64,000 bases of DNA from Aureispira sp. CCB-E. Lineage in GTDB: Bacteria; Bacteroidota; Bacteroidia; Chitinophagales; Saprospiraceae. Shown in pieces: positions 34,777 to 44,527 of the stretch. The stretch lies in the NCBI RefSeq assembly GCF_031326345.1, contig NZ_CP133671.1, positions 6,339,001-6,403,000 of the forward strand, in the 5' to 3' direction. The notes under the pieces are model-generated. The model searched no databases, had not been told where the DNA came from, and was given only the letters and a program-made list of their open reading frames with translations. Position numbers and translations under genes: made by a program. Within the stretch, counting starts at the first letter, position 1. Every line of letters begins with the position of its first letter.

Positions 34777-36024
34777 ATGAATCTACCATTCAAATTTGCC
34801 AAACGCTATATCTTTTCCAAAAAATCAACCAATGCCATTAATATTATTTCTAGTATTGCTGTATTGGGAATTGCAATTGGAAGTATGGCACTCATTATCA
34901 TTATGTCTGTATTTAATGGTTTTGAGGGATTGTTGGGCAACTTGATTGGTAGTTTCAAACCTGATGTAAAAATTACTGTCAATGAAGGAAAAGTATTTGT
35001 TGCAGACAGTAGCATGATTCAAAATATTCGTTTGCTAGAAGGCGTACACAGTATTTCCAAAACCTTGGAAGAAATTGCCCTATTTGAGTATGATGGCGTT
35101 CAGAATATTGCACACATCAAAGGAGTCGATGAAAACTACATACAAGTAACAGCCATTGACACCTGCTTAGAGGGAAATCAAAAGTATCTAGTTTATGATA
35201 CGATCAAGGATATAAACTATACGGTTATTGGTGCTAATTTGGCATATCCACTCAATATTAGTGTTGGTCAAGCGTTTAATCGTCCAATAACGATTTATAT
35301 GCCCAAAAGAGAAGGGCGAATATCAACTAACCCAACCAAAAAACCTTTTAAAAAACGAAAAGCTTACCCTTCGGCAATTTATGAAGTTCAACAATCTGAA
35401 TACGATAATTACGCCATTACGAACCTAGCCTTTGTTCAAGAAATTACATCTTATAAAAACGGGGAAATTTCTGCTCTGGAAATAAAATTGGATCCTGCCT
35501 TTAATGAGACTCAAACCTTGCAAGCCATTCGGGATATTGCAGGTGACGACTATATTGTTCAAAATCGCTATCAACAAGACGAAGCACTCTATAATATTAC
35601 CCAACTAGAAAAAATCGTTGCCTATTTTATCTTTGCATTTACGCTTGTATTGGTTGCCTTTAATATGGTTGGTGCTTTGTGGATGCTCGTTTTGGACAAA
35701 CAGAAGGATATTTCTATCCTAAAATCGATGGGTGCAACGAGTAAACTCATTCGCCAAATCTTTCTTATGGAAGGTTTTTTACTGTCTTTAATTGGGCTGT
35801 TATTGGGTTGTTTTTTAGCCATCGTCCTCTGTGTCTTGCAACAACAATATGGCTTAGTAAAATTAAGTGGTTCGGGTGAATTTATTATTAATGCCTATCC
35901 TGTTGAGATGCGTTTGGGAGATTTTGTAGTCGTAATTTTAACTGTTTTAGGAATTGGAACCAGTGCTGCGTGGCTTCCTGCCCAAAAAGCTAGCACTGTT
36001 GAAAATATTCAACGCAAAGAATAA
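34777..36024 (+). CDS. FtsX/LolC-like ABC transporter permease
   Basis: 415-residue inner-membrane protein. It has one N-terminal helix (NIISSIAVLGIAIGSMALII), a large periplasmic domain (about residues 50-270), and three C-terminal helices (IVAYFIFAFTLVLVAFNMVG, FLMEGFLLSLIGLLLGCFLA, FVVVILTVLGIGTSAAWLP). The KDISILKSMGATSKLIRQIF segment is the FtsX/MacB cytoplasmic coupling motif. It matches LolC/LolE-type permeases that extract lipoproteins from the inner membrane. No ATPase gene is adjacent, so the partner is encoded elsewhere. It lies 80 bp after rbfA. Confidence 0.92.
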   Translation: MNLPFKFAKRYIFSKKSTNAINIISSIAVLGIAIGSMALIIIMSVFNGFEGLLGNLIGSFKPDVKITVNEGKVFVADSSMIQNIRLLEGVHSISKTLEEIALFEYDGVQNIAHIKGVDENYIQVTAIDTCLEGNQKYLVYDTIKDINYTVIGANLAYPLNISVGQAFNRPITIYMPKREGRISTNPTKKPFKKRKAYPSAIYEVQQSEYDNYAITNLAFVQEITSYKNGEISALEIKLDPAFNETQTLQAIRDIAGDDYIVQNRYQQDEALYNITQLEKIVAYFIFAFTLVLVAFNMVGALWMLVLDKQKDISILKSMGATSKLIRQIFLMEGFLLSLIGLLLGCFLAIVLCVLQQQYGLVKLSGSGEFIINAYPVEMRLGDFVVVILTVLGIGTSAAWLPAQKASTVENIQRKE

Positions 36025-36166
36025 TACATTACTAGGCTTTCTTTTAGTTAGATATTGAAAAATTGCCTATTATCCAATAGAATAATTTTAACATTGCTTA
36101 TTATTATAGTTGCTATATCCTCCTATCCTATTAGGATAATATCTCTTTTATCAAGATTTTCTACCA

Positions 36167-36559
36167 ATGCCCCAAGATCACGATTTATTAGATTTTGAAG
36201 CGCCAATTACGATGGGTTCGTATGAGCGTTTTTTGAACTATATTGAGTCCAAACATAGTTTGCTTAAAATATTAGGTGCCGTCCTATTCAACAGTTTATC
36301 CACACTTATTATTTGCTACAAAGCAGGTCATAGTGAAGATGCATTAATTGAAATGCTGACGGTTGCAGGCGGCATGTATATATTGGTAACAGCAATGAGT
36401 TGGTTCTTGCATATCTTCATCATGATCAGCGCTGCCATTATAGATGTCATTACAGCATACAACCCCAAGATTAGAATACTTGGCGCACTCAGTATCAGCT
36501 TTTTACTATCTTTAGTAATATTTATAATTTTTTGTATTCTGGCTATATTCATTGACTAA
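36167..36559 (+). CDS. Small membrane protein
   Basis: 130-residue protein with three hydrophobic stretches (ILGAVLFNSLSTLIICYKAG, MYILVTAMSWFLHIFIMISA, LGALSISFLLSLVIFIIFCI) after an acidic cytosolic start (MPQDHDLLDFEAP). No family recognised. It is 142 bp after the FtsX-like gene on the same strand, so it may be in the same transcript. Confidence 0.65.
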   Translation: MPQDHDLLDFEAPITMGSYERFLNYIESKHSLLKILGAVLFNSLSTLIICYKAGHSEDALIEMLTVAGGMYILVTAMSWFLHIFIMISAAIIDVITAYNPKIRILGALSISFLLSLVIFIIFCILAIFID

Positions 36560-36824
36560 TAACATGAATATAAAATAGCTTCCCCATTCCAAAACAACAG
36601 CACAACCTACCTTCATACAGCTATTCTATTGTACATTTCTATCTATATAACTTCTTGCTTTTTTATTTTTTGTAAAAAAAAGCAATGACCATACCGTAGC
36701 AACACAGCGAACTACTATTCAATAGACTATTCTTTTAATATGCTCTTAAAATATGTAAAAAAAGTTTACATTAGAGTTCATTATCAACAATTAACTAACA
36801 AATTAAACTATATTATTAACAACA

Positions 36825-38564
36825 ATGAAATTAATATACCTAGCCGTTCTCTGTCTATTACTAACCACCAACCACCTCCTCGCGCAGCAAACGTGGCATA
36901 AATGTGGTTTTGACCATGCGATTTATCAATTAGAACAACAACACCCTGGTTACAAACAACATATTGATGCTGTTTTTGATGAGTCGAACCGAATAGGGCA
37001 ACAAACCCAACACAGCCGCTCCATTCATACAATACCTGTTGCCGTTCATGTTGTTTGGAAAACGCCCAACGAAAAACTATCTGAATGTACCATCAACGAA
37101 CAAATAGAAATTCTAAACGACGACTATCGTCGTCAAAATGCAGATGCTAGCAATTTGCGTCCTATCTTCAATAGCATCGCTGCTGATACAGAGATAGAGT
37201 TTCGTTTAGATACGATTATCTGGACACAATCTAATGTAGACTTTGCTAGCTTAGGTCCTTTTGGAGGACTGTTCCCCGACCCCACTTCTATTGATAGTGT
37301 CAAAGGAACAAGCCCACCTTTAGATCCTGATCAATATCTAAACATTTGGACGCTTAATTTGGGTTCTGGTGGTCTATTAGGCTATGCTTATCCTCCTGAT
37401 AGTTTGCCTAATTGGCCAGCAGGAGCATCAGCACCTAGCAAAAACAGAGAAGGCGTTGTGCTTCATTACGAAATCGTTGGAGGACCTAGAAGTGTTACTT
37501 TTGGAGGTGGTTTTGGCGCTCCAACAACCGTTAATACACAAGGCAGAACCGCTGTTCATGAAGTTGGGCACTACTTAGGATTGCGCCATATTTGGGGCGA
37601 TGGTGCTGGCGGTGGAATTTTTCCTCAACCAAGCTGTTCTGTTGATGATGGTATTGGTGATACTCCAAATTGTTTGGATCGCTCTGAATTTGATTGTGAT
37701 ACCACCAAAAACAGTTGTGATACAACATTAGTCAACGATATGCCCGACATGATAGAAAACTATATGGATTATTCTGCTGAATCGTGTATGAATAGTTTTA
37801 CCATTGGGCAAAAAAATCACATGAAAGGAGTTTTAAATGGTCCTCGTGCAGGTTTGTCAACTACTCCTGTCAAAATCCGCCCTGCTTACGATGCTATTTA
37901 TCACGCTGAAGTATTAGCCGTTAATACAGGCAGTAGCTGCACTAGTATTTTTACGGCAACCAATATGAATGCTTCCGCCTCTATGCCTGATGCTCCTTGT
38001 ATGGGAACCATCGCCAATGATGTTTGGTTTTCCTTTACCGCTACTAGCTCTGACTTACTTTTAGAAGTTTCTAATATTAACAATATTACAGGCAGTTCTA
38101 CTGCTATGGCTTATGAATTATTTGAAGGAGCTTGTGATAGTTTGAGTAGTTTAGGTTGTGGCAACGCAGGCAACAATGCGTTATCTGGTTTGACAACAGG
38201 TGCTGTTTATTACCTTAGAATTTATAGCATGAGCACAGCAGATAGCCACAACTTTGATATTTGTCTGCGTAACAACAACCTTGTAGCAGTAGATCAAATT
38301 GAGCAAATTCTAAGCCGAGGTATTCACTTATCTCCTAATCCTACATCTGGTGATATTAACATTAATATTGATAATAACATCAGCTTTGAAGGCTTCCTAA
38401 GCATTAAAAATGTTTTAGGTCAAGCTATTACACCACCTGTAGCGATTGACAATCACAATCGTCAATACACCCTTTCACTAACTAACGAAAATAGTGGTTT
38501 GTATTTAGTTGAAATCCGAATGAATAACTATACCATTACTAAAAAGGTTATTCTTCAAAAGTAA
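36825..38564 (+). CDS. M43-family zinc metalloprotease with T9SS sorting domain
   Basis: 579-residue secreted protease. Signal peptide MKLIYLAVLCLLLTTNHLLA. The M43 (pappalysin/cytophagalysin) zinc site is HEVGHYLGLRH at about residue 245, with the Met-turn region ENYMDYSAESCMNSFTIGQ. A PPC-like beta domain follows at about 350-485, with Cys pairs (SSCTSIFTATN, GACDSLSSLGCG). The C-terminal T9SS type A sorting domain is LSPNPTSGDININI through ITKKVILQK. It should be exported through the outer membrane by the type IX system and either anchored or released. It is monocistronic and followed by a good terminator. Confidence 0.95.
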   Translation: MKLIYLAVLCLLLTTNHLLAQQTWHKCGFDHAIYQLEQQHPGYKQHIDAVFDESNRIGQQTQHSRSIHTIPVAVHVVWKTPNEKLSECTINEQIEILNDDYRRQNADASNLRPIFNSIAADTEIEFRLDTIIWTQSNVDFASLGPFGGLFPDPTSIDSVKGTSPPLDPDQYLNIWTLNLGSGGLLGYAYPPDSLPNWPAGASAPSKNREGVVLHYEIVGGPRSVTFGGGFGAPTTVNTQGRTAVHEVGHYLGLRHIWGDGAGGGIFPQPSCSVDDGIGDTPNCLDRSEFDCDTTKNSCDTTLVNDMPDMIENYMDYSAESCMNSFTIGQKNHMKGVLNGPRAGLSTTPVKIRPAYDAIYHAEVLAVNTGSSCTSIFTATNMNASASMPDAPCMGTIANDVWFSFTATSSDLLLEVSNINNITGSSTAMAYELFEGACDSLSSLGCGNAGNNALSGLTTGAVYYLRIYSMSTADSHNFDICLRNNNLVAVDQIEQILSRGIHLSPNPTSGDININIDNNISFEGFLSIKNVLGQAITPPVAIDNHNRQYTLSLTNENSGLYLVEIRMNNYTITKKVILQK

Positions 38565-38590
38565 ATCGCTCACCTACTTAATTATATATG

Positions 38591-38628
38591 GACCAATTTG
38601 ATCTTTGAAGGTCAAATTGGTTCTTTTT
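38591..38628 (+). terminator. Terminator of the M43 protease gene
   Basis: ACCAATTTGA (38592-38601) pairs with TCAAATTGGT (38612-38621), followed by TCTTTTTG. Confidence 0.85.
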
Positions 38629-39056
38629 GTTTCTATTCTCACAAAGTGCTTTATTTTTTATCAAAAATAGTCTGAAAGAGGCATTATTCCCTCAATAGCT
38701 TTTGAAGCTATTGAAGCAAAGCTTTTTCTTTTGTGCCTCATTTTTAACAAAAAGCAAAAAATCAATGAAGTACTATTATGGAATCCGCTTGTAATTCCTT
38801 ATATATGTAATTGAATTTCTTAACGAATTGTTAATACGTTTATACTACCTTAGCTTAGAATTTCGTTTTATCATTCCAATATAGAGGTATCCACAACTAT
38901 AAATCTCTTAGAGATCAATTTGCACGTAATCATTCACACATAAAATTTTTTTCGTCTCTAAAAAACACATTATTTAACTAACATACTATTTTTTAGGAAT
39001 GGCTACTTCTTATTCCAACACCCTTAGCTGTTTCTAAAATTCTAAAAACAAAAAGT
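38629..39056 (+). promoter_or_regulatory. Leader region of the first Cys-repeat gene with a candidate promoter
   Basis: TTG (38828-38830), 20 bp, then TAGCTTAG (38851-38858) is one mismatch from the phylum promoter. If used, it gives a 5' leader of about 190 nt before the ATG. The rest of the interval has no gene; a small hairpin CAATAGCTTTTGAAGCTATTG lies near 38693-38713. Confidence 0.35.
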
Positions 39057-41492
39057 ATGAGACAGAACTTACATTATTTACTTTGCCTAATAGTAGGAAT
39101 AGGTTTCTGGCTACCCACGGCAGAAGCTCAACTAGTTAACTATGAAGAAACTTGGCAAGAATTTTTAAAAAATCCCAAAACTTCTGCCATTAGTAAACTA
39201 ACAGAACCCAGCAAAGAACAGGTAGCTAATTATTTGAAATACTGCTTGATGTATGCCAATTCGTATTTTTGCGCCGATGACCTGACCCAATCAGAAAAAA
39301 TGATGCGAGAAGTAGCTGCTATTAGTACCGAAGCACATGCTAAAATTCCTGGCTTTACGGATAAGTACGAAGACCTAAAAACTAAAATTGCTGCTTACAA
39401 AGCTTGTGGTAAAATTTGGGTTCGCTTCCTCGATGGAGAAAGCATTGACATTGCTGAATTGGAAAAAAATGAAGTAAAAGATGCTAAAACTGTTTGTGAA
39501 AAAGGAACGCTTTGTAAGTACTTTTACATGACTGCCATGCATTATTATTGTCAAGGTGATTTGAAAAAATCTAGAGGACATTTTGAAAATCGTGTCCAAA
39601 AACTAGTAGATAAAACGTCTTTTGAGCCCAAGGACGTAACAGGAATGGATGAACGTGTGAAAATGATGAAAAAACTTTGGGCTGGTATTGACAAACTAGA
39701 TCCAGCATGGGAAAAGTTAATTGAAACGGACAAATCTCCTGGTTTTGATACAGAATTACCACTCATTGAATGCTATTCGATTCCTAATATGAAAGAGTAT
39801 ATTCTCAAAGCTACGGCTGATCTGTGTGGCGTAGGAGATGAAATGCTCAAAAAGATTAAAGCACTTCAAAAAACCAATACGCATCCTATTCCCTCGGATG
39901 TAGCAGATAAAATTGAATGGTTAGAAAAGGCTGTTGCTGAAAATAATGACGGCTTAGCTACCTTAAACAAAGCGTGGAAAAAATTCTTGCCAGAAAGCAA
40001 ACCTAGTGGAATCGACTATGGTCATGAGTTTGTATGCGACAGAGCAGCTGAGGTAAAAGCCTATATCATGGATGGATATGCAGATCCTTGTGGTGGTGGA
40101 AAAGCGGCTTTGGACAAAATTGAAGCCATAAAAAAGGAACACAATCCTTCTTTAGATACTGAAACAATGACTAAGTTGAAGCAATTGAAGGCTAGAGTTA
40201 ATAAAGAAGCTGAAAATCTTGCGAAATTAAATGAGGCTTGGGAAGATTTTGTTCCTGATGATAAAATCAAAGGCAAAATTAATTTTGTGTTTGAGTACTG
40301 TGACAAAGAGGCTCAAGTAAAAGCTTATGTCATGGATGGAACAATTAATTTCTGTGAAAAAGGAAAAAGTCGTTTAGAAGATATTGCTAAATTACGTGAT
40401 AGCGATAGCCCTGAATTGGCAGATGCTGTGCTCAAAAAAATTGATAATCTACAAGCTAAACAAGACGAGTCTGACCAAGACTTAACAGATTTAAACAGTG
40501 CATGGGAATTGTATACCAGCACCGACAAGACAATGGAATGGCAAGAAGGTTTCCCTCAAAAAGATACAGGAACCGTGCGTGATAACATTCGTTTGGTAAA
40601 ATTCTATTGTGATAAAATTGCTCAAACTAAATCTTGGGTCATCAAAGGTCATTTAGATCCTTGTGAAAAAGGCGATGCTTACTTGGCTAAAATTAATAAA
40701 CTAAAAAAAGAAGCCAATCTGAAGTACGACAAAGAATTGGCTTGTCAAGTTAGCCGTTTGAAATCAAAGGTTTATCAATGTAAGTATTGGGCTTTGGTAC
40801 TAAAAGCTTGGAAAATCACTTACGAAGAATGTGAACGTTTTGGTCCTGCCTCCTCTAAAATTATGTACGAAGACCTTAACTCGGAAGAACAGCCTTGCGA
40901 AACAACGGTTGAGTACAAACAACTCGGTAAAATTGGTATTCAGTATACCATTACTACTTTCCTTTGCCAAAAAATTAACTTGGCTAAAATGGGAGATCCT
41001 GAGTATTACAAAAAAATTGCTACTTGGGTTGATAATGAAGTTTTGAGCAAATATTGTGAGGCCAATATGCGCTGTAAAGAGGATTTTTATATTTATTTAG
41101 AAGGGCATACCGATGGAAATCGTTTTTCTGGTCGTAGATATGATAATTCTTTAGACATCCCTGAGGGTACACCTTATACGCACTTTGTTGGAAAAAGCAG
41201 TGGTGCTGTTGATACCTTGAAAAAGGAAACTCGTAATATCACCACCGATTTAAAATCTAATATGGAATTGGGAATTGCTCGTGCTTGGACGGTAAAACAA
41301 CAATTAGATTTTATGAAAGTTCCGATTACGGTAGGAGCTTATGAGCATCCTTCTAGTGAAAAAGGAGGTGAATTCCGTCGCATCGAAATTGAATTGAATA
41401 TTACCAATTTGATGTTGGATTTCTATGAAAAAACATTAAAAGAATTAGTAGAAGAATCAGGTATTGGTAACCGTCCAAAACTAGGTTGCTAA
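39057..41492 (+). CDS. Giant exported Cys-pair repeat protein 1 (OmpA-like C-terminus)
   Basis: 811-residue exported protein; signal peptide ends TAEAQ. A conserved N-terminal module follows (YEETWQEFLKN, YANSYFCADD, CEKGTLCKYFYMTA). Four repeats of about 90 residues then cover about 215-590. Each unit runs LNxAWxxF, YCDKxAxxKAYxMDGxxxxC, a helix with LxxIxxL, then a coiled-coil-like helix. The two Cys in each unit are about 16-20 residues apart and probably form a disulfide. The last 170 residues hold a diverged OmpA-like domain: YLEGHTDG (about residue 683), RAWTVKQQLDF, FRRIEIELN. The protein ends in Cys. Likely a periplasmic or surface rod bound to peptidoglycan. First of three tandem paralogs; no known family recognised. 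Confidence 0.85.
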   Translation: MRQNLHYLLCLIVGIGFWLPTAEAQLVNYEETWQEFLKNPKTSAISKLTEPSKEQVANYLKYCLMYANSYFCADDLTQSEKMMREVAAISTEAHAKIPGFTDKYEDLKTKIAAYKACGKIWVRFLDGESIDIAELEKNEVKDAKTVCEKGTLCKYFYMTAMHYYCQGDLKKSRGHFENRVQKLVDKTSFEPKDVTGMDERVKMMKKLWAGIDKLDPAWEKLIETDKSPGFDTELPLIECYSIPNMKEYILKATADLCGVGDEMLKKIKALQKTNTHPIPSDVADKIEWLEKAVAENNDGLATLNKAWKKFLPESKPSGIDYGHEFVCDRAAEVKAYIMDGYADPCGGGKAALDKIEAIKKEHNPSLDTETMTKLKQLKARVNKEAENLAKLNEAWEDFVPDDKIKGKINFVFEYCDKEAQVKAYVMDGTINFCEKGKSRLEDIAKLRDSDSPELADAVLKKIDNLQAKQDESDQDLTDLNSAWELYTSTDKTMEWQEGFPQKDTGTVRDNIRLVKFYCDKIAQTKSWVIKGHLDPCEKGDAYLAKINKLKKEANLKYDKELACQVSRLKSKVYQCKYWALVLKAWKITYEECERFGPASSKIMYEDLNSEEQPCETTVEYKQLGKIGIQYTITTFLCQKINLAKMGDPEYYKKIATWVDNEVLSKYCEANMRCKEDFYIYLEGHTDGNRFSGRRYDNSLDIPEGTPYTHFVGKSSGAVDTLKKETRNITTDLKSNMELGIARAWTVKQQLDFMKVPITVGAYEHPSSEKGGEFRRIEIELNITNLMLDFYEKTLKELVEESGIGNRPKLGC

Positions 41493-41581
41493 GCCCCTTC
41501 TTATACAATTCTAATCGTTTTTGGGCACTGTTCGTGTCTCCTTTTTTGAGAAAAGAAACGATTGGTAACACAATAATATTG

Positions 41582-41626
41582 AGAACGTTCATGTTAACTT
41601 TATGTTGATATGGACGTTCTATTTTT
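41582..41626 (+). terminator. Terminator after Cys-repeat gene 1
   Basis: A 17-bp stem with only G.U irregularities: AGAACGTTCATGTTAAC (41582-41598) and GTTGATATGGACGTTCT (41604-41620), then ATTTTT. Confidence 0.8.
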
Positions 41627-41842
41627 GGAGATTATTTGTTTTGGATGCTTTTATAAATTGCCTTGTCTCCCAATTTCAAAGGGTCAATAACATGCTTTGG
41701 TAGAAGCCCATAGAACCTTTTCTTTATATTTTTATGGCTCTAAAATATTTTTTGGGTTGGTTCTTGTATAAGATAAAGTGTTTTATTTTTTATCAAATCA
41801 TAAAAACTATTTCTAATTTTTAGTCTCTCAACTTTCAAACAT

Positions 41843-41982
41843 TACTCCGTTGAAAAATCGTATCAGTTTGATTACCAGTAAGATGTACCTTTGTTGACTT
41901 TTGCGTTAAAAGGCTGATAATCAAACTAATGCAAGATGCTTTTTTACGTTTTTCGTAGGAAAACTAAAAAATCAACGGAGTA
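41843..41982. repeat. Family A inverted-repeat element, copy A3
   Basis: Perfect 11-bp ends TACTCCGTTGA (41843-41853) and TCAACGGAGTA (41972-41982). Inside is the inner inverted repeat (ATCAGTTTGATTACCAG and CTGATAATCAAACTAAT, imperfect). It sits between Cys-repeat genes 1 and 2. Confidence 0.75.
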
Positions 41983-42082
41983 TTATTCAAATAAACTCTA
42001 TTCTAACAAACATCATAAGCACTTGTCTAAAAAACGATTCTTATTTTTAGAGATGCTTTAAAACACACAGACTATTATAATT

Positions 42083-44314
42083 ATGATTTTGAACAAATAT
42101 CTTTTAACAGTATGCTCTTTAGCTTTGCTGATTTCATTGCCACAGTTTTCTCAAGCTCAGCAATTGGTCAATATGGAAGAAACTTGGCAAGAATTTTTGA
42201 GCAACAAAAAAACGGCTAATATTTCTAAATTGAAAAAGCCAGATAAGTCTCAACCTGCTAATTATATCAAATATTCTTTGATTTATGCCAATACCTACTT
42301 TTGTGGTGATAATATCGAAAGTGCGGAGGAAATGATTCACGAAATAGAAGCTATGGGCAAAGAAGTCTGGGATCGTGTTCCTGGATTTGAAGAACGTTAT
42401 TTGGGCTTAAAAGAAAACATGAAGGCTTATAGAGCATTGGACCCTATTTGGGAAAAATTCTTAAATAACAAAACAAGCGTTTCAAAAGAAGAAGTGGAGG
42501 CACATCCCGAAGCCAAAAAGATTTGTGAGCGAGGAACATTGTGTAAGTACTTTTATATGATTTCGCACGATTACTTCTGTCAAAAAGATTTAGAAAAAGC
42601 AAGAGATGTTTTTGATAGTCGCATTCGTAGGCTTGTAGCAACAACTTTTAATCCCAATGATATAGAAGGATTGGGCGAGGAAGTAGAGCGCATGACACAG
42701 TTTTGGGACGCAATGGATGAATTAACTCCTGCTTGGGAAGCTTATATCGAAACAGGTATTTCTCCTGGCATGCAAGCCGAAATGCCTGTTATTGATTGTT
42801 ATGTTATTCCTAATATGAAAGCCTGTATTCTTAAAGCTACTTATGACATTTGTGGCGTTGGAGAAAAAATGTTGGACAAACTCAAAGAGTTGCAAAAGAA
42901 AAGCACTTACCCAATTCCTTCTATTATTATTGATAAAATGGATTTCATCGAAGAAGAGGTGCGCAACATCAAAAAAGATTTGGCGATTGTCAATACCTAC
43001 TGGAAAAAATTTACACAAACAGGCAATCTGCCTAGCGATGTTGCTTACAAATATGTCTTTGCTTGTGATCGTGAAGCAGAGGTCAAAGCCTATTTGATGG
43101 ATGGCTTAATGGATCCTTGTAGAAAAGGGAAAGAGGCGTTGGAAAATATTTCTAAAGTGCGCAAAGAACACAAACCTGCCCTTGCTTCATTGACCATGGA
43201 AAAACTCAAAGAACTCAAAGCGGCTGTAAGTGTGAGCAGTGGTGACGAAACGGTGTTAAACGACGCTTGGGAAGATTTTTTACCCGATGATGCTCTTTCC
43301 AAAAATTATGACTTGGCATTTGAATATTGTGATAAACTAGCAGAAATTAAAGCGTTTATTATTGATGGAACCATTCATGTTTGTGAAAAAGGACAACAAC
43401 GCTTAGACGATATTGAAAATGTTTTGGATGAAAATGAGGTAACGATAGATTCGGAAACACAAGCGAAATTGGATGCTTTGGAAGCCAAATCTAGTAAGTT
43501 AAATGCTAAACATGAGGTTCTCAATAAAGCTTGGGAGTATTTGTTAGCTAATGATGAGGTTAGTGATAATTATGAATATGATTATGAATTTCCTTGTAAT
43601 CGAGAAATGGATGTTAAGGCCTACCTACTAGATGGTTACACCAACCCTTGTTTGAGTGGTAAATATGGCTTGACTGAAGTAGATAAAGTCATGTCTAAAC
43701 ACAATCCTAAATTAAGCGATGAAACATTAGCACAAATAAAAAAATTACGCAGTAGATTGTCCAACGAAGGAGGCAATGTTGCCACGTTAACCAAAGCTTG
43801 GGAAGATTTTGTTCCTGACAATAAACTCTCTGGAGAAATTAATTTCATCTTTAGTTACTGTGATAAAATTGCCGAATGCCGTGCTTATATCATGGATGGA
43901 ATTATCAATTTCTGTGACCGTGGCGAAAAACGTCTCAAAGATATTACCCAGTTGAGAGAAGATTATTTATTGACACTGGATCAAATCATGGAGGATAAAT
44001 TAGAAATTTTGTACAAAATGGTTGAAGAGGGCAAACCAGGTTTAGAAGGTTTGAATAAGGCTTGGAACACCTGTATTAGTATGGATGATTTTTCTAAAGT
44101 AGATCAGCGTACAATTAAATTAGCAGAGGTCTATTGTGATCCTATTTCACAAACTAAAGCATGGGTAATGAAAGGCTTGATGAGACCTTGTAAAGAAGGA
44201 CAAATTTACTTATCTAAGATTGATTACCTAAAGCGAAAAGAAGCTGTCAAATACGGAGATGAATTGGATTACCAAGTAGAATTGTTGCGGGTTAATATTG
44301 GTAAATGTCCGTAA
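42083..44314 (+). CDS. Giant exported Cys-pair repeat protein 2 (lacks OmpA-like end)
   Basis: 743-residue paralog of the flanking genes. Signal peptide MILNKYLLTVCSLALLISLP ending SQAQ, then the shared N-terminal module (MEETWQEFLSN, YANTYFCGDN, CERGTLCKYFYM). Six repeat units follow (starts such as VNTYWKKF, LNDAWEDFLPDD, LNKAWEYLLAND, LTKAWEDFVPDN, LNKAWNTC), each with its Cys pair (for example EYCDKLAEIKAFIIDGTIHV, then C). It stops at NIGKCP, exactly where proteins 1 and 3 continue into the OmpA-like domain. The DNA after the stop shows no remnant of that domain. It may be a non-anchored subunit or bind the others. Function unknown. Confidence 0.85.
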   Translation: MILNKYLLTVCSLALLISLPQFSQAQQLVNMEETWQEFLSNKKTANISKLKKPDKSQPANYIKYSLIYANTYFCGDNIESAEEMIHEIEAMGKEVWDRVPGFEERYLGLKENMKAYRALDPIWEKFLNNKTSVSKEEVEAHPEAKKICERGTLCKYFYMISHDYFCQKDLEKARDVFDSRIRRLVATTFNPNDIEGLGEEVERMTQFWDAMDELTPAWEAYIETGISPGMQAEMPVIDCYVIPNMKACILKATYDICGVGEKMLDKLKELQKKSTYPIPSIIIDKMDFIEEEVRNIKKDLAIVNTYWKKFTQTGNLPSDVAYKYVFACDREAEVKAYLMDGLMDPCRKGKEALENISKVRKEHKPALASLTMEKLKELKAAVSVSSGDETVLNDAWEDFLPDDALSKNYDLAFEYCDKLAEIKAFIIDGTIHVCEKGQQRLDDIENVLDENEVTIDSETQAKLDALEAKSSKLNAKHEVLNKAWEYLLANDEVSDNYEYDYEFPCNREMDVKAYLLDGYTNPCLSGKYGLTEVDKVMSKHNPKLSDETLAQIKKLRSRLSNEGGNVATLTKAWEDFVPDNKLSGEINFIFSYCDKIAECRAYIMDGIINFCDRGEKRLKDITQLREDYLLTLDQIMEDKLEILYKMVEEGKPGLEGLNKAWNTCISMDDFSKVDQRTIKLAEVYCDPISQTKAWVMKGLMRPCKEGQIYLSKIDYLKRKEAVKYGDELDYQVELLRVNIGKCP

Positions 44315-44363
44315 AATTTCTCTCTTTAGAATCCTCATTTTTATGTACTCCAAAACTAAATAT

Positions 44364-44407
44364 AGAACGTCTGCACAGATTGTCTTGTGTAAGGCGTTCT
44401 TCATTTT
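44364..44407 (+). terminator. Terminator after Cys-repeat gene 2
   Basis: AGAACGTCTGCACA (44364-44377) pairs with TGTGTAAGGCGTTCT (44386-44400) with a small bulge, followed by TCATTTTT. Its outer AGAACG/CGTTCT matches the terminator after gene 1. Confidence 0.65.
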
Positions 44408-44527
44408 TAAGCAAAAAATCATTAATTTTAAGAAATCCCCAAGCTTTTTTTATGCTAAAATTGCTTTGGGTGTCTAGAGATAGATATACACCAATACCAT
44501 ATCCATTTTACAAAACAACATAAAATT

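Noticed and set aside
36650-36725. A possible sixth family A element (GCTTTTTTATTTTTTG followed by GCGAACTACTA)
   Set aside because: Only one end is recognisable and no matching left end is found, so it is at best a decayed half copy.
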